Positions 27,327 to 37,911 of a stretch of 37,944 nucleotides of DNA are shown piece by piece (the first letter of the stretch is position 1; every line of letters begins with the position of its first letter). The DNA comes from an uncultured beta proteobacterium (GTDB lineage Bacteria > Pseudomonadota > Gammaproteobacteria > Burkholderiales > Burkholderiaceae_C). Made by a program: the position numbers and the translations under genes. The stretch covers positions 1-37,944 of the forward strand of contig CAITXW010000056.1 of the NCBI GenBank assembly GCA_903896425.1, in the 5' to 3' direction. The notes beneath the pieces were generated by a model, which was given only the letters and a program-made list of their open reading frames with translations, had not been told where the DNA came from and searched no databases.

Positions 27327-29464
27327 ACAAGCAGAATGATTCGATTGTTAGCCGGATGTGGCAACGGTTGTCACTGGCGGCCCTGCTGTCGCTGGTCGCT
27401 CTGGGCGCGCAGGCGCAGAGTGCGATCGAAGCCGTTTCGGGCTCGCTTCAGGGTGGGGTCGAAGTCGTCAAGATTGATTTTTCGCAGCCACTAACTGCGG
27501 TTCCGACCGGGTTTTCAATCCAGTCGCCAGCGCGAATTGCGCTTGACTTCCCGGGCATAGCCAATGCCATGGGGCGTTCAACGGTAGAGGTCAATCAAGG
27601 TAATTTACGCACAGTCAATGTGGTGCAGGTGGGCGAGCGCACGCGTGTCGTGCTCAATCTCAAGCAGGCGACACCTTACAAAGCGCAATTGCAGGGAAAG
27701 TCCCTGTTGATCGTGCTTGAGGCGGTGGCGGGTGGCGCTCCATCTGCCACTGTGGCGCCGGTTTTTGCCGAGAGCCGTAATCGTGACAATTTGCCGCTCA
27801 AGGACGTGGATTTTCGTCGCGGAGAGGAAGGCTCCGGGCGCATTGTTGTGGGGCTTCCCAATAACCAGGTTGGTGTCGATATCCGCCAGCAGGGGCAGAC
27901 CCTGGTTGTCGAGTTCATGAAGTCGAGTTTGCCCGAGGGCATGCGTCGACGCCTGGACGTAGCCGATTTCGCAACGCCGGTGCAAACGGTGACGACATTC
28001 CAAACAGGTGACCGCGTACGCATGGTGATCGAGCCCAGGGGGCAATGGACTCACAGTGCTTACCAAAGCGACGAGCAGTTCGTGGTCGAAGTCAAGCCGC
28101 TGAAAATCGATCCGTCCAAGTTGACCCAGGGACCTGGTTACAGCGGGCAAAAGCTCTCGCTCAACTTCCAGAATATCGAGGTTCGTTCGCTGCTACAGGT
28201 GATTGCCGACTTTACGAACTTCAACATCGTCACCTCGGATTCTGTGACCGGTGCCGTGACCCTGCGACTGCAGGATGTGCCATGGGATCAGGCGCTGGAC
28301 ATCATTTTGCAGGCCAAGGGTCTGGGCATGCGCAAGACTGAAAACGTGATCTGGATCGCGCCCAAGGATGAAATCCTGGCCAAGGAAAAACTCGAACTCG
28401 AGTCCAAGGTGTCGGTGCTCAACCTCGAGCCGGTGCGAACCCAGTCGTTCCAGATGAATTACGCCAAGGCAGACGACATTGCCAAGCAGTTGACCGGCGC
28501 TGGTGGCGGTGAAAAGAGCGCGGGCCGTACCCTGAGTCCGCGTGGCAGCGCGACGGCCGACCCACGCACCAATCAGCTTTTCGTCACCGATGTGCCTTCC
28601 AGGCTGGAGCAAGTGCTGCAATTGCTGCAAAAGCTCGATGTGCCGGTACGCCAGGTGATGATCGAGGTGCGCATCATCGAAGCGGGTGACTCGTTCGGGA
28701 AATCACTGGGCGTCAAATTCGGTGCCACTGATTTGCGAGCGCAAAGTGGCGGCGACGGCGGCTACCAGATCGGCAGCAGCAGCAACCGCATTGTTCTGGG
28801 CAACAGTTACAGCGATGCAGTGGCCTCCAGCGGTGCCGGTGGCAGCGTCAATACCAGTGGCAGCTTTGTCAATTTGCCGGCGACCGCGCCAATTGGCGCT
28901 ACTGGCCTACCGGCCACTTTTGCACTGTCGATTTTCAGCAGCCTGTCGAACCGCTTTTTGAATCTGGAAATCTCTGCACTCGAAGCGGACGACAAAGGCC
29001 GCGTGGTATCGAGTCCGCGTGTCGTCACGGCGGATGGCAAGAAAGCGGTGATCAAACAGGGCGACCAGATTCCGTACCAGACCTGCGACAAAAACGGCAG
29101 CTGCACCACGACCTTCAAAGACGCCAATCTGAAACTTGAGGTGACGCCGCAGATCACGCCCGAGGGCGCGGTCATCATGGACCTCGATGTCAGCAAGGAC
29201 ACCAAGGGTGTTGACACCGCCGCCGGCCCCGTCATCAGCGGCAAGAATGTAACCACCCAAGTGCTGGTAGAGAACGGCGGCACGGTCGTGATCGGCGGTA
29301 TTTTTGAGCAGACCGAGTCAACCAACGAGACCGGTGTGCCCTGGCTGCGCGGCTTGCCAGTGCTGGGCAACCTGTTCCAGAGCAAGAGCCGCTCCGACAA
29401 GAAGACGGAGTTGTTGGTGTTTGTGACGCCACGGATCATTACCGAGAAGACGGGTACCCGCTGA
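27323..29464 (+). CDS. pilQ: Type IV pilus secretin PilQ
   Basis: 713 aa; AMIN domain regions, LNFQNIEVRSLLQVIADFTNFNIV, VPWDQALDIILQAKGLG, secretin GGTVVIGGIFEQTESTNETGVPWLRGLPVLGNLF; ATGA overlap with pilP. Confidence 0.97.
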   Translation: MNKQNDSIVSRMWQRLSLAALLSLVALGAQAQSAIEAVSGSLQGGVEVVKIDFSQPLTAVPTGFSIQSPARIALDFPGIANAMGRSTVEVNQGNLRTVNVVQVGERTRVVLNLKQATPYKAQLQGKSLLIVLEAVAGGAPSATVAPVFAESRNRDNLPLKDVDFRRGEEGSGRIVVGLPNNQVGVDIRQQGQTLVVEFMKSSLPEGMRRRLDVADFATPVQTVTTFQTGDRVRMVIEPRGQWTHSAYQSDEQFVVEVKPLKIDPSKLTQGPGYSGQKLSLNFQNIEVRSLLQVIADFTNFNIVTSDSVTGAVTLRLQDVPWDQALDIILQAKGLGMRKTENVIWIAPKDEILAKEKLELESKVSVLNLEPVRTQSFQMNYAKADDIAKQLTGAGGGEKSAGRTLSPRGSATADPRTNQLFVTDVPSRLEQVLQLLQKLDVPVRQVMIEVRIIEAGDSFGKSLGVKFGATDLRAQSGGDGGYQIGSSSNRIVLGNSYSDAVASSGAGGSVNTSGSFVNLPATAPIGATGLPATFALSIFSSLSNRFLNLEISALEADDKGRVVSSPRVVTADGKKAVIKQGDQIPYQTCDKNGSCTTTFKDANLKLEVTPQITPEGAVIMDLDVSKDTKGVDTAAGPVISGKNVTTQVLVENGGTVVIGGIFEQTESTNETGVPWLRGLPVLGNLFQSKSRSDKKTELLVFVTPRIITEKTGTR

Positions 29465-29500
29465 CCCAGGCGGGCAGCGCTGCTTGTCGCATGTTGTGTT

Positions 29501-30043
29501 TTGAAATTGATACTTAGTTTGGTCGGCCTGCCAGGCTCCGGGAAATCCACCGTTGGACGTCAACTTTCCCGGCGCTTGCAGCTCCCATTCTTTGATTCTG
29601 ATCAGGTGATCGAACGTCAAATTGGCTGTTCGATCCGGGAGTATTTTGAGCGTGAGGGTGAGGATCGATTCCGCGACGTTGAGGAGTCGGTGATTGATGA
29701 GTTGACACAAAGCCCAAACGGTGTCTTGTCAACAGGTGGCGGTGCTGTTTTGCGACCGGCTAATCGCCGGCATCTGCGCGATCGCACTCAGGTGGTTTAC
29801 CTGAACTCGTCGCCGGACGAACTGTTTCGACGCCTGCGTCATGATGTCAATCGCCCCTTGTTGCAGGTGGCTGACCCCTTGAGCCGCTTGCGTGAACTGT
29901 ATGTGCAGCGGGACCCCTTGTACCGCGAGACTGCGCACTTTGTGATGGAGACCGGTCGCCCCTCGGTTGCGACGCTGGTCAACATGATTGTTGTGCAACT
30001 GGAGTTGGCAGGTTTGTTATTGCCTGAGCAGTCAGGGCGATGA
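29501..30043 (+). CDS. aroK: Shikimate kinase
   Basis: [32 protein letters not shown] (P-loop), [20 protein letters not shown] start inferred. Confidence 0.94.
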   Translation: MKLILSLVGLPGSGKSTVGRQLSRRLQLPFFDSDQVIERQIGCSIREYFEREGEDRFRDVEESVIDELTQSPNGVLSTGGGAVLRPANRRHLRDRTQVVYLNSSPDELFRRLRHDVNRPLLQVADPLSRLRELYVQRDPLYRETAHFVMETGRPSVATLVNMIVVQLELAGLLLPEQSGR

Positions 30044-30349
30044 CTGAGGTGGTTTTGTGTGGCTTTGTGCTGAAGTGCCAAAGGCTTGCAGCGGAGTTTG
30101 GAATTAGTGATAGATCAGATTTTGATGCTATATTTTTAATAGCCGACTTTTGTTGTTTGGTAAGTGTTTTGGGGTGATTTGAATGCGGTTGAATGGCGTC
30201 TGATGACATTCGGTTGGTGGCCTACATGAAATGCTGCTTCCCGCTAGAATGTTCAGACTGTTGCATTTTCACTGCGCAAGATGGGTCTCAATCGTTAGCA
30301 AGTTGCGTGTGTAATATGAAAATTGAGCACAATTTCCCAAGGGTACAAA

Positions 30350-32845
30350 ATGAAGTTCATTAATGCGATCAGTTTTCAGGATAAATTGATCAGGTTACTG
30401 GTCGTATTCATTTCCACGCTTGCCCTTGCAGCCTGTGGTGGCGGCGGCGGTTCGGCGGGAACATCCTTGGGCAATCAGTTGACAGGCGGCGGTTCCACCA
30501 ATGTGGTTGCGCTGTTCACTTCCGCACCAGCATCTGTTGTCGTGGCCGTCGGCGCTGCACCAAGTTACACCATTGGTGGTGGCACTGCGCCTTACATCGC
30601 CAGCAGCAGTAATACCGGTGTGGCCACCGCAGTTGTCAATGGCACGAGTTTTTCCATCACCGGCGTTGCTGCGGGCAATGCACTCATCAATATTGTTGAC
30701 GCTGTGGGCAAGTCGCTGATTACCAATGTCACAGTTGGTACGAGCGCGGTGACGGCAGCACTGTTCGTCACGGCCCCAAGCTCTGTCGTCATCGCGACAA
30801 GTGGCTCAACAAGTTACCTTGTTGGCGGCGGCTCCGGGGCGTACGTCGCCAGCAGCAGCAACACCAGCATCGCGACCGCAACCGTAAGTGGAACCAGTTT
30901 GACCATCGCCGGCGTTGCCGCAGGCACGGCCCAGGTCAGCGTGTTTGATTTGACCGGCAACTCAGTCAAGGTCAATGTAACCATTGGCTCCGGTAGCCTA
31001 TCGAGTTTGTACATGACAGCGCCGAGTGCCGTTACATTGGCACCGGCGGCCACGCCGACTTACGTTGTCGGCGGCGGTACGGCGCCATACATTGTGAGCA
31101 CTAGCAATGCGCGGGTTGCGACAGTTACGGTCAGCGGGACGACCTTGACCATTACCGGTGTCGCGGCAGGCAGCGCGCAGATCTCCGTGTTTGATGCGAC
31201 GGGAGCGTCGGTCAGCACCCTGGCTACTGTTAGCGTGGACGCCACCCCGACACTGCAAACGACCGCACCCAGCGCCCTCACCATTGCAACCGGAACGGCT
31301 CTGCCCTACACCATCAGCGGCGGCACGGCACCCTATACCGTCGTCAGCAGCAATACCGTTGTTTCAACGGCGACCTTGGTGGGAAGCAATAGCTTGAACA
31401 TCGCGGGTACCACGACCGGATCGGCCCAGGTTGTGGTCTTTGATGCTGCTGGCAAATCGGTGACGGTATCGGTAACGGTTGTCGGCGTCGGTGGATCGGC
31501 GCTCTATACGACGGCGCCGCTTCTCGGTGTGACCATCGGCACGACCGGGACCGGCAGTTACACGATCGGCGGCGGTACGCCAGGCTACACCGCCAGTAGC
31601 AGTAACGCGAGCGTGGCTACCGCCAGTGTTGTTGGTAGCGGATTGACGATCACGGGAGTCGCCGGGGGGACCGCGACGGTCAGCGTGCACGATGGCGCTG
31701 GTGCCACTGTCTCAATCGCGGTAACTGTGGGGTCCGCGAACGCACTGTTCAGCACGGCACCAAACACGTTGACGATTGCGTTGGCTGCTGCGCCGACCTA
31801 CACCATCAGTGGTGGGAGTGCGCCCTATTCTGCGAGCAGCAGCAACGTGAGCGTTGCAACAGCCAGCGTGACCGGCACGACATTGACCATTGGCGCCGTT
31901 GCGGCGGGTACGGCGACTGTTACTGTTCTGGACGCAACCGGCAAGTCTGTCACGAGCAACGTGACCGTCAGCGCCAGTGCGCCAACGCCGCTGTTCACGA
32001 CCGCAGACACAACGGCCATTGCCTGTGTGAGTGCGGGCTACAACGGCTGTGTCACCATTGCCACAGGTGCAACACCAAGCTATGTGATCGGCGGCGGCAC
32101 CGCGCCTTATGTTGCAGTAAGTTCCAATGTTGTTGTTGCCTCAGCCAACATTGTGGGAACAGCGCTGACTATTCAAGGTTTGGCGGCGGGTGTCACCACG
32201 GTTCAAATCACGGACTCGCTGGGCGCCAAGAACACCATTTCAGTCACGGTGACGCCACTTGCGACGACACCGCTGAGTGTGCTGCCGAGTTCGGTAACTG
32301 CCAATGTGGGTGATGTTCTAAACTTCAGCGTCAGCGGCGGCACCCCCGGCTATAGCGTCACAGTTAACAACACCAGCATTGCAACGGTTTCTACGGGCTC
32401 AGTTGCTGCCAGCGGCGGCACGTTTACGGCGACATTGCGCAACGTAGGTACGACCACCGTTGCCATCGTTGACGCGTCCGGGCAGACGACGACCTTGACG
32501 CTGACCGTGGCGGCGCCGTCAACCCTGTTGCGCCTGTCGCCCAGTGCCATGATGGTGGGCGAGGACTATTTGGGAACGATCCCGCTCAGCATTTATGGCG
32601 GTACGGGTCCTTATCTGGCGTATACCAGCGATCTGGTGCTCAGTGGCGTTTCTGTTTCGGGTTCAACCCTGAATGTTGGCTTGGGCTCCAAGGGCACGCG
32701 TTGTGTCAACACGGTTGATTCGACGCTGGTTTACATTCCATCGGGGACCTATGACATCACGATCACCGTGGTCGATACGCTTGGCGCTTCAGCTATCAAT
32801 ACCTTGACAATTAAAGACAATGGCAAGGGCGGGGCTGGTTGTTAA
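30350..32845 (+). CDS. Large repeat lipoprotein with about nine tandem ~80-aa Ig-like (Big_2-like) repeats
   Basis: Lipoprotein signal ending LALAAC-GGGGG; repeated consensus Y.IGGGTAPY.ASSSN..VATA.V.GT.LTI.GVAAGTA.V.V.DA.GKSV...VTV; C-terminal Cys. Confidence 0.82.
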   Translation: MKFINAISFQDKLIRLLVVFISTLALAACGGGGGSAGTSLGNQLTGGGSTNVVALFTSAPASVVVAVGAAPSYTIGGGTAPYIASSSNTGVATAVVNGTSFSITGVAAGNALINIVDAVGKSLITNVTVGTSAVTAALFVTAPSSVVIATSGSTSYLVGGGSGAYVASSSNTSIATATVSGTSLTIAGVAAGTAQVSVFDLTGNSVKVNVTIGSGSLSSLYMTAPSAVTLAPAATPTYVVGGGTAPYIVSTSNARVATVTVSGTTLTITGVAAGSAQISVFDATGASVSTLATVSVDATPTLQTTAPSALTIATGTALPYTISGGTAPYTVVSSNTVVSTATLVGSNSLNIAGTTTGSAQVVVFDAAGKSVTVSVTVVGVGGSALYTTAPLLGVTIGTTGTGSYTIGGGTPGYTASSSNASVATASVVGSGLTITGVAGGTATVSVHDGAGATVSIAVTVGSANALFSTAPNTLTIALAAAPTYTISGGSAPYSASSSNVSVATASVTGTTLTIGAVAAGTATVTVLDATGKSVTSNVTVSASAPTPLFTTADTTAIACVSAGYNGCVTIATGATPSYVIGGGTAPYVAVSSNVVVASANIVGTALTIQGLAAGVTTVQITDSLGAKNTISVTVTPLATTPLSVLPSSVTANVGDVLNFSVSGGTPGYSVTVNNTSIATVSTGSVAASGGTFTATLRNVGTTTVAIVDASGQTTTLTLTVAAPSTLLRLSPSAMMVGEDYLGTIPLSIYGGTGPYLAYTSDLVLSGVSVSGSTLNVGLGSKGTRCVNTVDSTLVYIPSGTYDITITVVDTLGASAINTLTIKDNGKGGAGC
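30434..32842 (+). repeat. Tandem degenerate ~240-bp repeat array encoding Ig-like units (approximate bounds)
   Basis: About nine repeat units read in the translation, each with a variant of GGGTAPY and VATA.V.GT. Confidence 0.75.
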
Positions 32846-32950
32846 GCAGGCGTAGCGCTGTCTGATGGGCTGACGGCGTGGGCGGACGATGCACACGCCG
32901 CCAGTTCTACGCGAAAGGAAGATGCAGGAACAGTTGGTGGCTTGGCGAGG

Positions 32951-33289
32951 TCACTTGCCGGCGACCCAGTTCTCACCGCTCTTAACAAAGCGCATCGAGG
33001 CCGTGCCTTTGGCCAGGGTGCCGCCTTGGTTGACTTCAAGTTCCACTTCACAGCGATAGGCTTTCTCGCTGTCTGATTTGCAGTCGATTTTCCGCACGTT
33101 TTTCAGTTCGGGCTTTGTCGGCATGGCCTGCTTGCCGATGCTGCGCTCCAGGGTTTCAGAGTCGGCCTTCATCTTGGCCTCTACCGCCCCTTTTAGTTCG
33201 CCCTCGCTGGGTGCACTGTTGCAGGCACCAAGTGCCAGGCTGATTGCAAGCGATGTCCCTACCAAAGTGATGTTGCGAAGCTTGATCAT
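32951..33289 (-). CDS. Small hypothetical lipoprotein
   Basis: Signal peptide with lipobox ISLALGAC; 112 aa; no family recognised. Confidence 0.7.
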   Translation of the reverse strand: MIKLRNITLVGTSLAISLALGACNSAPSEGELKGAVEAKMKADSETLERSIGKQAMPTKPELKNVRKIDCKSDSEKAYRCEVELEVNQGGTLAKGTASMRFVKSGENWVAGK

Positions 33290-33415
33290 ATTGTTCCGGG
33301 TTGGACAGAAATTGGCCGCGCTTCAGTGCGAGCCTTCTTTTCAATAAGTCTAACCGTGCTTGCGCAATTGCGCCGGCGCGCGATGGCAAGACCATTAGCC
33401 TCTAAACTCACGGGC

Positions 33416-34528
33416 ATGAACGCCGCAGCCATTCAAACCGTCTCCATCAATCTGCAAGACCGCAGCTACCCCATCACCATCGGCCCCTCGCTTTTTGACG
33501 ACCCGCTGAGCTATGCGGATCTGCCGCCCGCCAGCAGCGCCTTGATCGTCAGCAACACCATGGTCGCGCCGCTTTATGCACAAAGGTTGGAATCGGCTTT
33601 GCGTGGCAAATACGGCCACATTCACCAGGTCGTCCTGCCCGATGGCGAGGCGTTCAAGACCTGGGAAACGCTGAACCTGATATTTGACGCCTTGCTGCAA
33701 CACGGCTGCGACCGCAAGACCGTGTTGTTTGCGCTCGGCGGCGGCGTCGTTGGCGACATGGCCGGTTTTGCTGCAGCCAGTTATATGCGCGGCGTGCCGT
33801 TTGTCCAGATTCCGACCACCTTGTTGGCGCAGGTCGATTCTTCCGTCGGTGGCAAGACCGGCATCAACCACCCGCTGGGCAAGAACATGATCGGCGCGTT
33901 TTACCAGCCGCTGCTGGTGGTGTGCGATCTTGATACGCTCAAGACCCTGCCAGCGCGTGAACTCAGCGCTGGCCTGGCCGAAGTGATCAAGTACGGGCCG
34001 ATTGCCGACTTGGTTTTCTTTGACTGGATTGAAGCGCATATTGACGCCTTGCTCGCGCGTGACCCTGCGGCGCTGGCGCACGCGGTCAAGCGCTGCTGCG
34101 AGATCAAGGCCTCGGTCGTGGCGCAGGATGAACGTGAATCGGGCTTGCGCGCCATCCTCAATTTTGGTCATACCTTTGGCCACGCCATCGAGGCCGGGCT
34201 CGGCTACGGCCAGTGGCTGCATGGCGAAGCCGTTGGCTGCGGCATGGTGATGGCCGCCTGTCTGTCCGAGCGCCTGGGTCTGGTCGATGCGGCGCTGGTG
34301 CGGCGTTTGAAAACATTGATTCAAAAAGCCGGCTTGCCGGTGACAGGGCCGGTGCTGGATGCCAGCGACAACGCCGGGCGCTACCTTGAACTGATGCGGC
34401 TGGACAAGAAATCGCTCGGCGGTGATATCCGTTTTGTCGTGATCGATGGACCGGCGCGCGCCAGCCTGCGCGGCGCACCGGATGCGCTGGTGCGCGAGGT
34501 GATCGATGCTTGCTGCCTACGCGTGTGA
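33416..34528 (+). CDS. aroB: 3-dehydroquinate synthase
   Basis: [92 protein letters not shown]; start MNAAAIQTV at 33416. Confidence 0.97.
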   Translation: MNAAAIQTVSINLQDRSYPITIGPSLFDDPLSYADLPPASSALIVSNTMVAPLYAQRLESALRGKYGHIHQVVLPDGEAFKTWETLNLIFDALLQHGCDRKTVLFALGGGVVGDMAGFAAASYMRGVPFVQIPTTLLAQVDSSVGGKTGINHPLGKNMIGAFYQPLLVVCDLDTLKTLPARELSAGLAEVIKYGPIADLVFFDWIEAHIDALLARDPAALAHAVKRCCEIKASVVAQDERESGLRAILNFGHTFGHAIEAGLGYGQWLHGEAVGCGMVMAACLSERLGLVDAALVRRLKTLIQKAGLPVTGPVLDASDNAGRYLELMRLDKKSLGGDIRFVVIDGPARASLRGAPDALVREVIDACCLRV

Positions 34529-35660
34529 TCCGGCGCAGTCGCGCGGTCGGCGCTTTGCGCAGGTGCCGGCGCCCACGCGCAGCGAGTTCCAGCGCGACCG
34601 CGATCGCATCGTGCACAGCAGCGCGTTTCGGCGGCTGGTCTACAAAACCCAGGTCTTTCTGAACCATGAAGGCGATCTGTTTCGCACCCGTCTGACGCAT
34701 TCGCTGGAGGTGGCACAACTGGGGCGCTCCATCGCGCGCTCGCTCTCGCTCAACGAAGATCTGGTGGAAGCCATTGCGCTGGCGCATGATCTCGGTCACA
34801 CGCCGTTTGGTCACGCCGGGCAGGACGCGCTTAACGAATGTATGGCGGCCTTCGGTGGTTTCGAACACAACCTGCAAAGCCTGCGCGTGGTCGATCGGCT
34901 CGAAGAGCGCTACCCCCAGTTCGACGGCTTGAATCTGAGCTTTGAGACGCGCGAAGGGATTCTCAAGCATTGCTCGCGCGCCCATGCCGAGCAACTCGAG
35001 CGCCGCGAACCCGGTGGCGTCGGCCAGCGTTTCTTGACGCAGACCCGGCCCAGTCTGGAGGCGCAGTTGTGCAATCTGGCCGACGAGATTGCCTACAACG
35101 CGCATGACATCGACGACGGTGTGCGCTCCGGCCTGATCACGCTGGAACAACTGGCCGATGTGGCGCTGTTCGAAGATTGCCGCTGCGAGGTGCTGGTTGA
35201 GTATCCGCACTTGCAGGCGCAGACCCAGGACCGGCGCCTGCTTTACGAAACCATCCGGCGCATGCTCAGTGCTCAGGTCTATGACGTGATCGCCGCGACC
35301 CAGGCCGCTCTGGAGCAGGCAGTGCCGTGCAGCGTGGATGCGGTTCGCGCGCTGCCGCCCTTGCTGCAGTTCGGCTCCGACATGCGCCTCAAGTCGCAGC
35401 AGCTCAAACAGTTCCTGCTGCACCGGCTTTACCGCCACCCCAAGGTGCTCGTGACCACCGGACGCGCGCAGCAAACGGTGCGATTCCTGTTTGGCATTTA
35501 CCTTGCCAAGCCGCAGGAGATGCAGGCCCGTTTCCTCGCACGATCACAAGCGGCGCACGGTGCAGCAGACCCGCAGCGGGCTGCGGCGCGGGTTGTTGCC
35601 GACTACATTGCCGGCATGACCGATCGCTTTGCCGCGCGTGAGCACGAGCGTTTGATCTAG
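34506..35660 (+). CDS. dgt: dGTPase-like deoxynucleoside triphosphohydrolase
   Basis: HD motif [17 protein letters not shown]...[49 protein letters not shown]. Confidence 0.94.
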   Translation: MLAAYACDPAQSRGRRFAQVPAPTRSEFQRDRDRIVHSSAFRRLVYKTQVFLNHEGDLFRTRLTHSLEVAQLGRSIARSLSLNEDLVEAIALAHDLGHTPFGHAGQDALNECMAAFGGFEHNLQSLRVVDRLEERYPQFDGLNLSFETREGILKHCSRAHAEQLERREPGGVGQRFLTQTRPSLEAQLCNLADEIAYNAHDIDDGVRSGLITLEQLADVALFEDCRCEVLVEYPHLQAQTQDRRLLYETIRRMLSAQVYDVIAATQAALEQAVPCSVDAVRALPPLLQFGSDMRLKSQQLKQFLLHRLYRHPKVLVTTGRAQQTVRFLFGIYLAKPQEMQARFLARSQAAHGAADPQRAAARVVADYIAGMTDRFAAREHERLI

Positions 35661-35670
35661 ACTGGCCAGC

Positions 35671-36228
35671 ATGGACCCTAACTCTCAAGTGGTGATTGAC
35701 GACACGCGCATCTGGCTCGAGCGCGCCGTGATCGGGCTGAATCTGTGCCCGTTTGCCAAGAGCGTGCACGTCAAAGGGCAGGTTCACTATGCCGTCAGTG
35801 CCGCCCGCAACGCCGCGCAACTGCAGGCGGATCTGGTGCTGGAACTCAAGGCCCTGGTGGCCGAAGATGCTTCGGTACGTGACACCACACTGCTGATCGC
35901 TCCCGACTGTCTGGCAGACTTTCTGGATTTCAACGATTTTCTGGAAGATGCCGACCAGGCCTTGGCCGATCTGGAACTCGACGGTGTCTTGCAGATTGCC
36001 GCTTTGCATCCTCTGTTCCAGTTCGCCGGCACCGACGTGGATGACATCACCAATTTCACCAATCGCTCACCTTACCCAACGCTGCATCTGCTGCGAGAGG
36101 AGAGCGTGGACCGGGCCGTTGCGGCCTTCCCGGAGGCTGAATCAATTTTCGAGAAGAACATCCAGACCATGGAGGAACTCGGCCTCGAAGGCTGGGCCAA
36201 ACTCGGGGTCGGGCGCTCACAAACATGA
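35671..36228 (+). CDS. DUF1415 family protein
   Basis: WLERAVIGLNLCPFAKSVHVKGQVHYAVS...DFLDFNDFLEDADQALADLELDGVLQIAALHPLFQFAGTDVDDITNFTNRSPYPTLHLLREESVDRAV. Confidence 0.92.
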   Translation: MDPNSQVVIDDTRIWLERAVIGLNLCPFAKSVHVKGQVHYAVSAARNAAQLQADLVLELKALVAEDASVRDTTLLIAPDCLADFLDFNDFLEDADQALADLELDGVLQIAALHPLFQFAGTDVDDITNFTNRSPYPTLHLLREESVDRAVAAFPEAESIFEKNIQTMEELGLEGWAKLGVGRSQT

Positions 36229-37100
36229 AGAACAAAAAAGCGCAGACCGTTGATGTTCCGCCGGAAATCAGGCCGGGTCAGTCGATCGAGTTGCTCAAGG
36301 AACTGCACATCCTGACACCCGATGGCCGGATGAATCAGGATTCGCGCCGCAAGCTCAAGCAGGTTTACCACCTGTTTCAGTTCATCGAGAAGATGCTGTT
36401 GGACTTGCCGCTGGAGCCCGGCGCCGGCATCACGCTGGCTGATCATGGCGCCGGTAAGTCGTATCTCGGTTTTATTTTGTATGACTTGTTTTTCAAGGCG
36501 CGGCCAAGCGGCCACATTTATGGCATCGAGACCCGCGCAGAGCTGGTGCAGAAATCGCGCGAACTGGCAACGCGGCTGGGGTTTGATTGCATGTCGTTTT
36601 TGAACCTGACGGTGGCCGAATCTGCCGGCGCGGACGAAATGCCTGAGCGCATCGATGTTGTGACCGCTTTGCATGCCTGCGACACGGCAACTGACGACGC
36701 GATTGCTTTTGGCCTGCAAAAACATGCGAAGCTGATGGTGCTGGTGCCCTGCTGCCAGGCCGAGGTTGCGCGCCGCCTGAGTGAGCACAAGGCGCTGTCC
36801 CTGTCACGCACGCCGCTGGCCGAACTCTGGCGCCACCCGCTGCACACGCGCGAGATTGGCAGCCAAATCACCAATGTCCTGCGTTGCCTGTACCTGGAAG
36901 CTTCGGGTTACCAGGTCACCGTGACCGAACTGGTGGGCTGGGAGCACAGCATGAAAAACGAACTCATCATGGCGCGCTACACCGGGCAAAGAAAGCGCAG
37001 CGCCGCTGAGCGACTGCGCGCCCTGTTGCACGAATTTGGCCTGGACGCCATGCTGGAAACGCGGTTTCGCCTCGTCGGGCCAGCAATCGAAGCGGACTGA
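36225..37100 (+). CDS. Class I SAM-dependent methyltransferase-like protein
   Basis: GITLADHGAGKSYLGFILYDLFF; IDVVTALHACDTATDDAIAFGLQKHAKLMVLVPCCQAEVAR (methyltransferase-like, PCC motif); ATGA overlap with the DUF1415 gene. Confidence 0.85.
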   Translation: MKNKKAQTVDVPPEIRPGQSIELLKELHILTPDGRMNQDSRRKLKQVYHLFQFIEKMLLDLPLEPGAGITLADHGAGKSYLGFILYDLFFKARPSGHIYGIETRAELVQKSRELATRLGFDCMSFLNLTVAESAGADEMPERIDVVTALHACDTATDDAIAFGLQKHAKLMVLVPCCQAEVARRLSEHKALSLSRTPLAELWRHPLHTREIGSQITNVLRCLYLEASGYQVTVTELVGWEHSMKNELIMARYTGQRKRSAAERLRALLHEFGLDAMLETRFRLVGPAIEAD

Positions 37101-37105
37101 ATCCG

Positions 37106-37801
37106 ATGGCGCGCCTGCCCCGCCTCACCTTGCCCGGTTTCACGCACCACGTGATCCAGCGCGGCAACAACCGGCAGGCTATCTTTGCAAGCAGTGCCGA
37201 CTACCAGATGCTGCTCGATCTGCTGGAGGAGAACGCGCGCAAGTTTGACGTTGCCATCCACGCCTATGTGCTGATGAGCAACCACTTCCATCTGCTGCTT
37301 ACGCCGCAGACACCTGATGGCTTGCCGCAGATGATGCAGGCGCTAGGCCGGCGTTACGTGCGCTACTTCAATGACAGCCAGCAACGCAGCGGAACTTTGT
37401 GGGAAGGTCGCTACAAGTCAGCGCTGATCCAGTCAGAACGCTATCTGCTGGCTTGCATGGCCTATATCGACCTCAATCCGCTGCGGGCTGGCTTGGTGGC
37501 GGCGCCGGGCGACTATCCGTGGTCCAGCTATGGGCACTACACCGGAGTGCGTGTCGACAAGCTGATTACGCCCCATGCGCTGATGTGGGAGCTTGGCAAC
37601 ACGCCCTTTGCCCGGGAGGCTGCGTATGCCGAATTGGTGCAAGCAGGCATCAATCCGACGCAACAATCGGCTTTGATCGACTCGGCTTTGCGCGGTTGGG
37701 CATTGGGTGAGCCTGATTTTGTGGCGGATTTGCAAAAGAGAACGGATCGTCGTGTCATGCGGCGCAGCGCGGGCAGACCGGTTTCGGCTTCCAAAAAATA
37801 G
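37106..37801 (+). mobile_element. REP-associated tyrosine transposase (RAYT, IS200-like Y1 family)
   Basis: MARLPRLTLPGFTHHVIQRGNNRQAIF, HAYVLMSNHFHLLLTP (HUH motif), YVRYFNDSQQRSGTLWEGRYKSALI, YLLACMAYIDLNPLRAGLVAAPGDYPWSSY. Confidence 0.95.
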
Positions 37802-37856
37802 CGCCAAAGGCTTTCTTTTGCTAAAAAAGCGTGTTACGGCGTCGATTTCAATATGT

Positions 37857-37911
37857 CCCCAATTATTTCTTGAATATTAAAGTCAACAAATAATTGGAAT
37901 CTGACCCCAAT
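37857..37911. repeat. Candidate REP-like hairpin with direct repeat next to the RAYT gene
   Basis: CCAATTATTT (37859-37868) / AAATAATTGG (37888-37897) perfect 10-bp inverted repeat; CCCCAATT repeated at 37857-37864 and 37904-37911; GAATCTGACCCCAATT resembles motifs often found beside RAYT genes. Confidence 0.6.

Noticed and set aside
30434-32842. Possible CRISPR-like or minisatellite array
   Set aside because: The ~240-bp units are degenerate, in frame and coding; no short identical repeats with spacers.
34158-35474. 438-aa - strand ORF antisense to aroB/dgt
   Set aside because: Both sense genes are confidently identified; the antisense product has no family signature.
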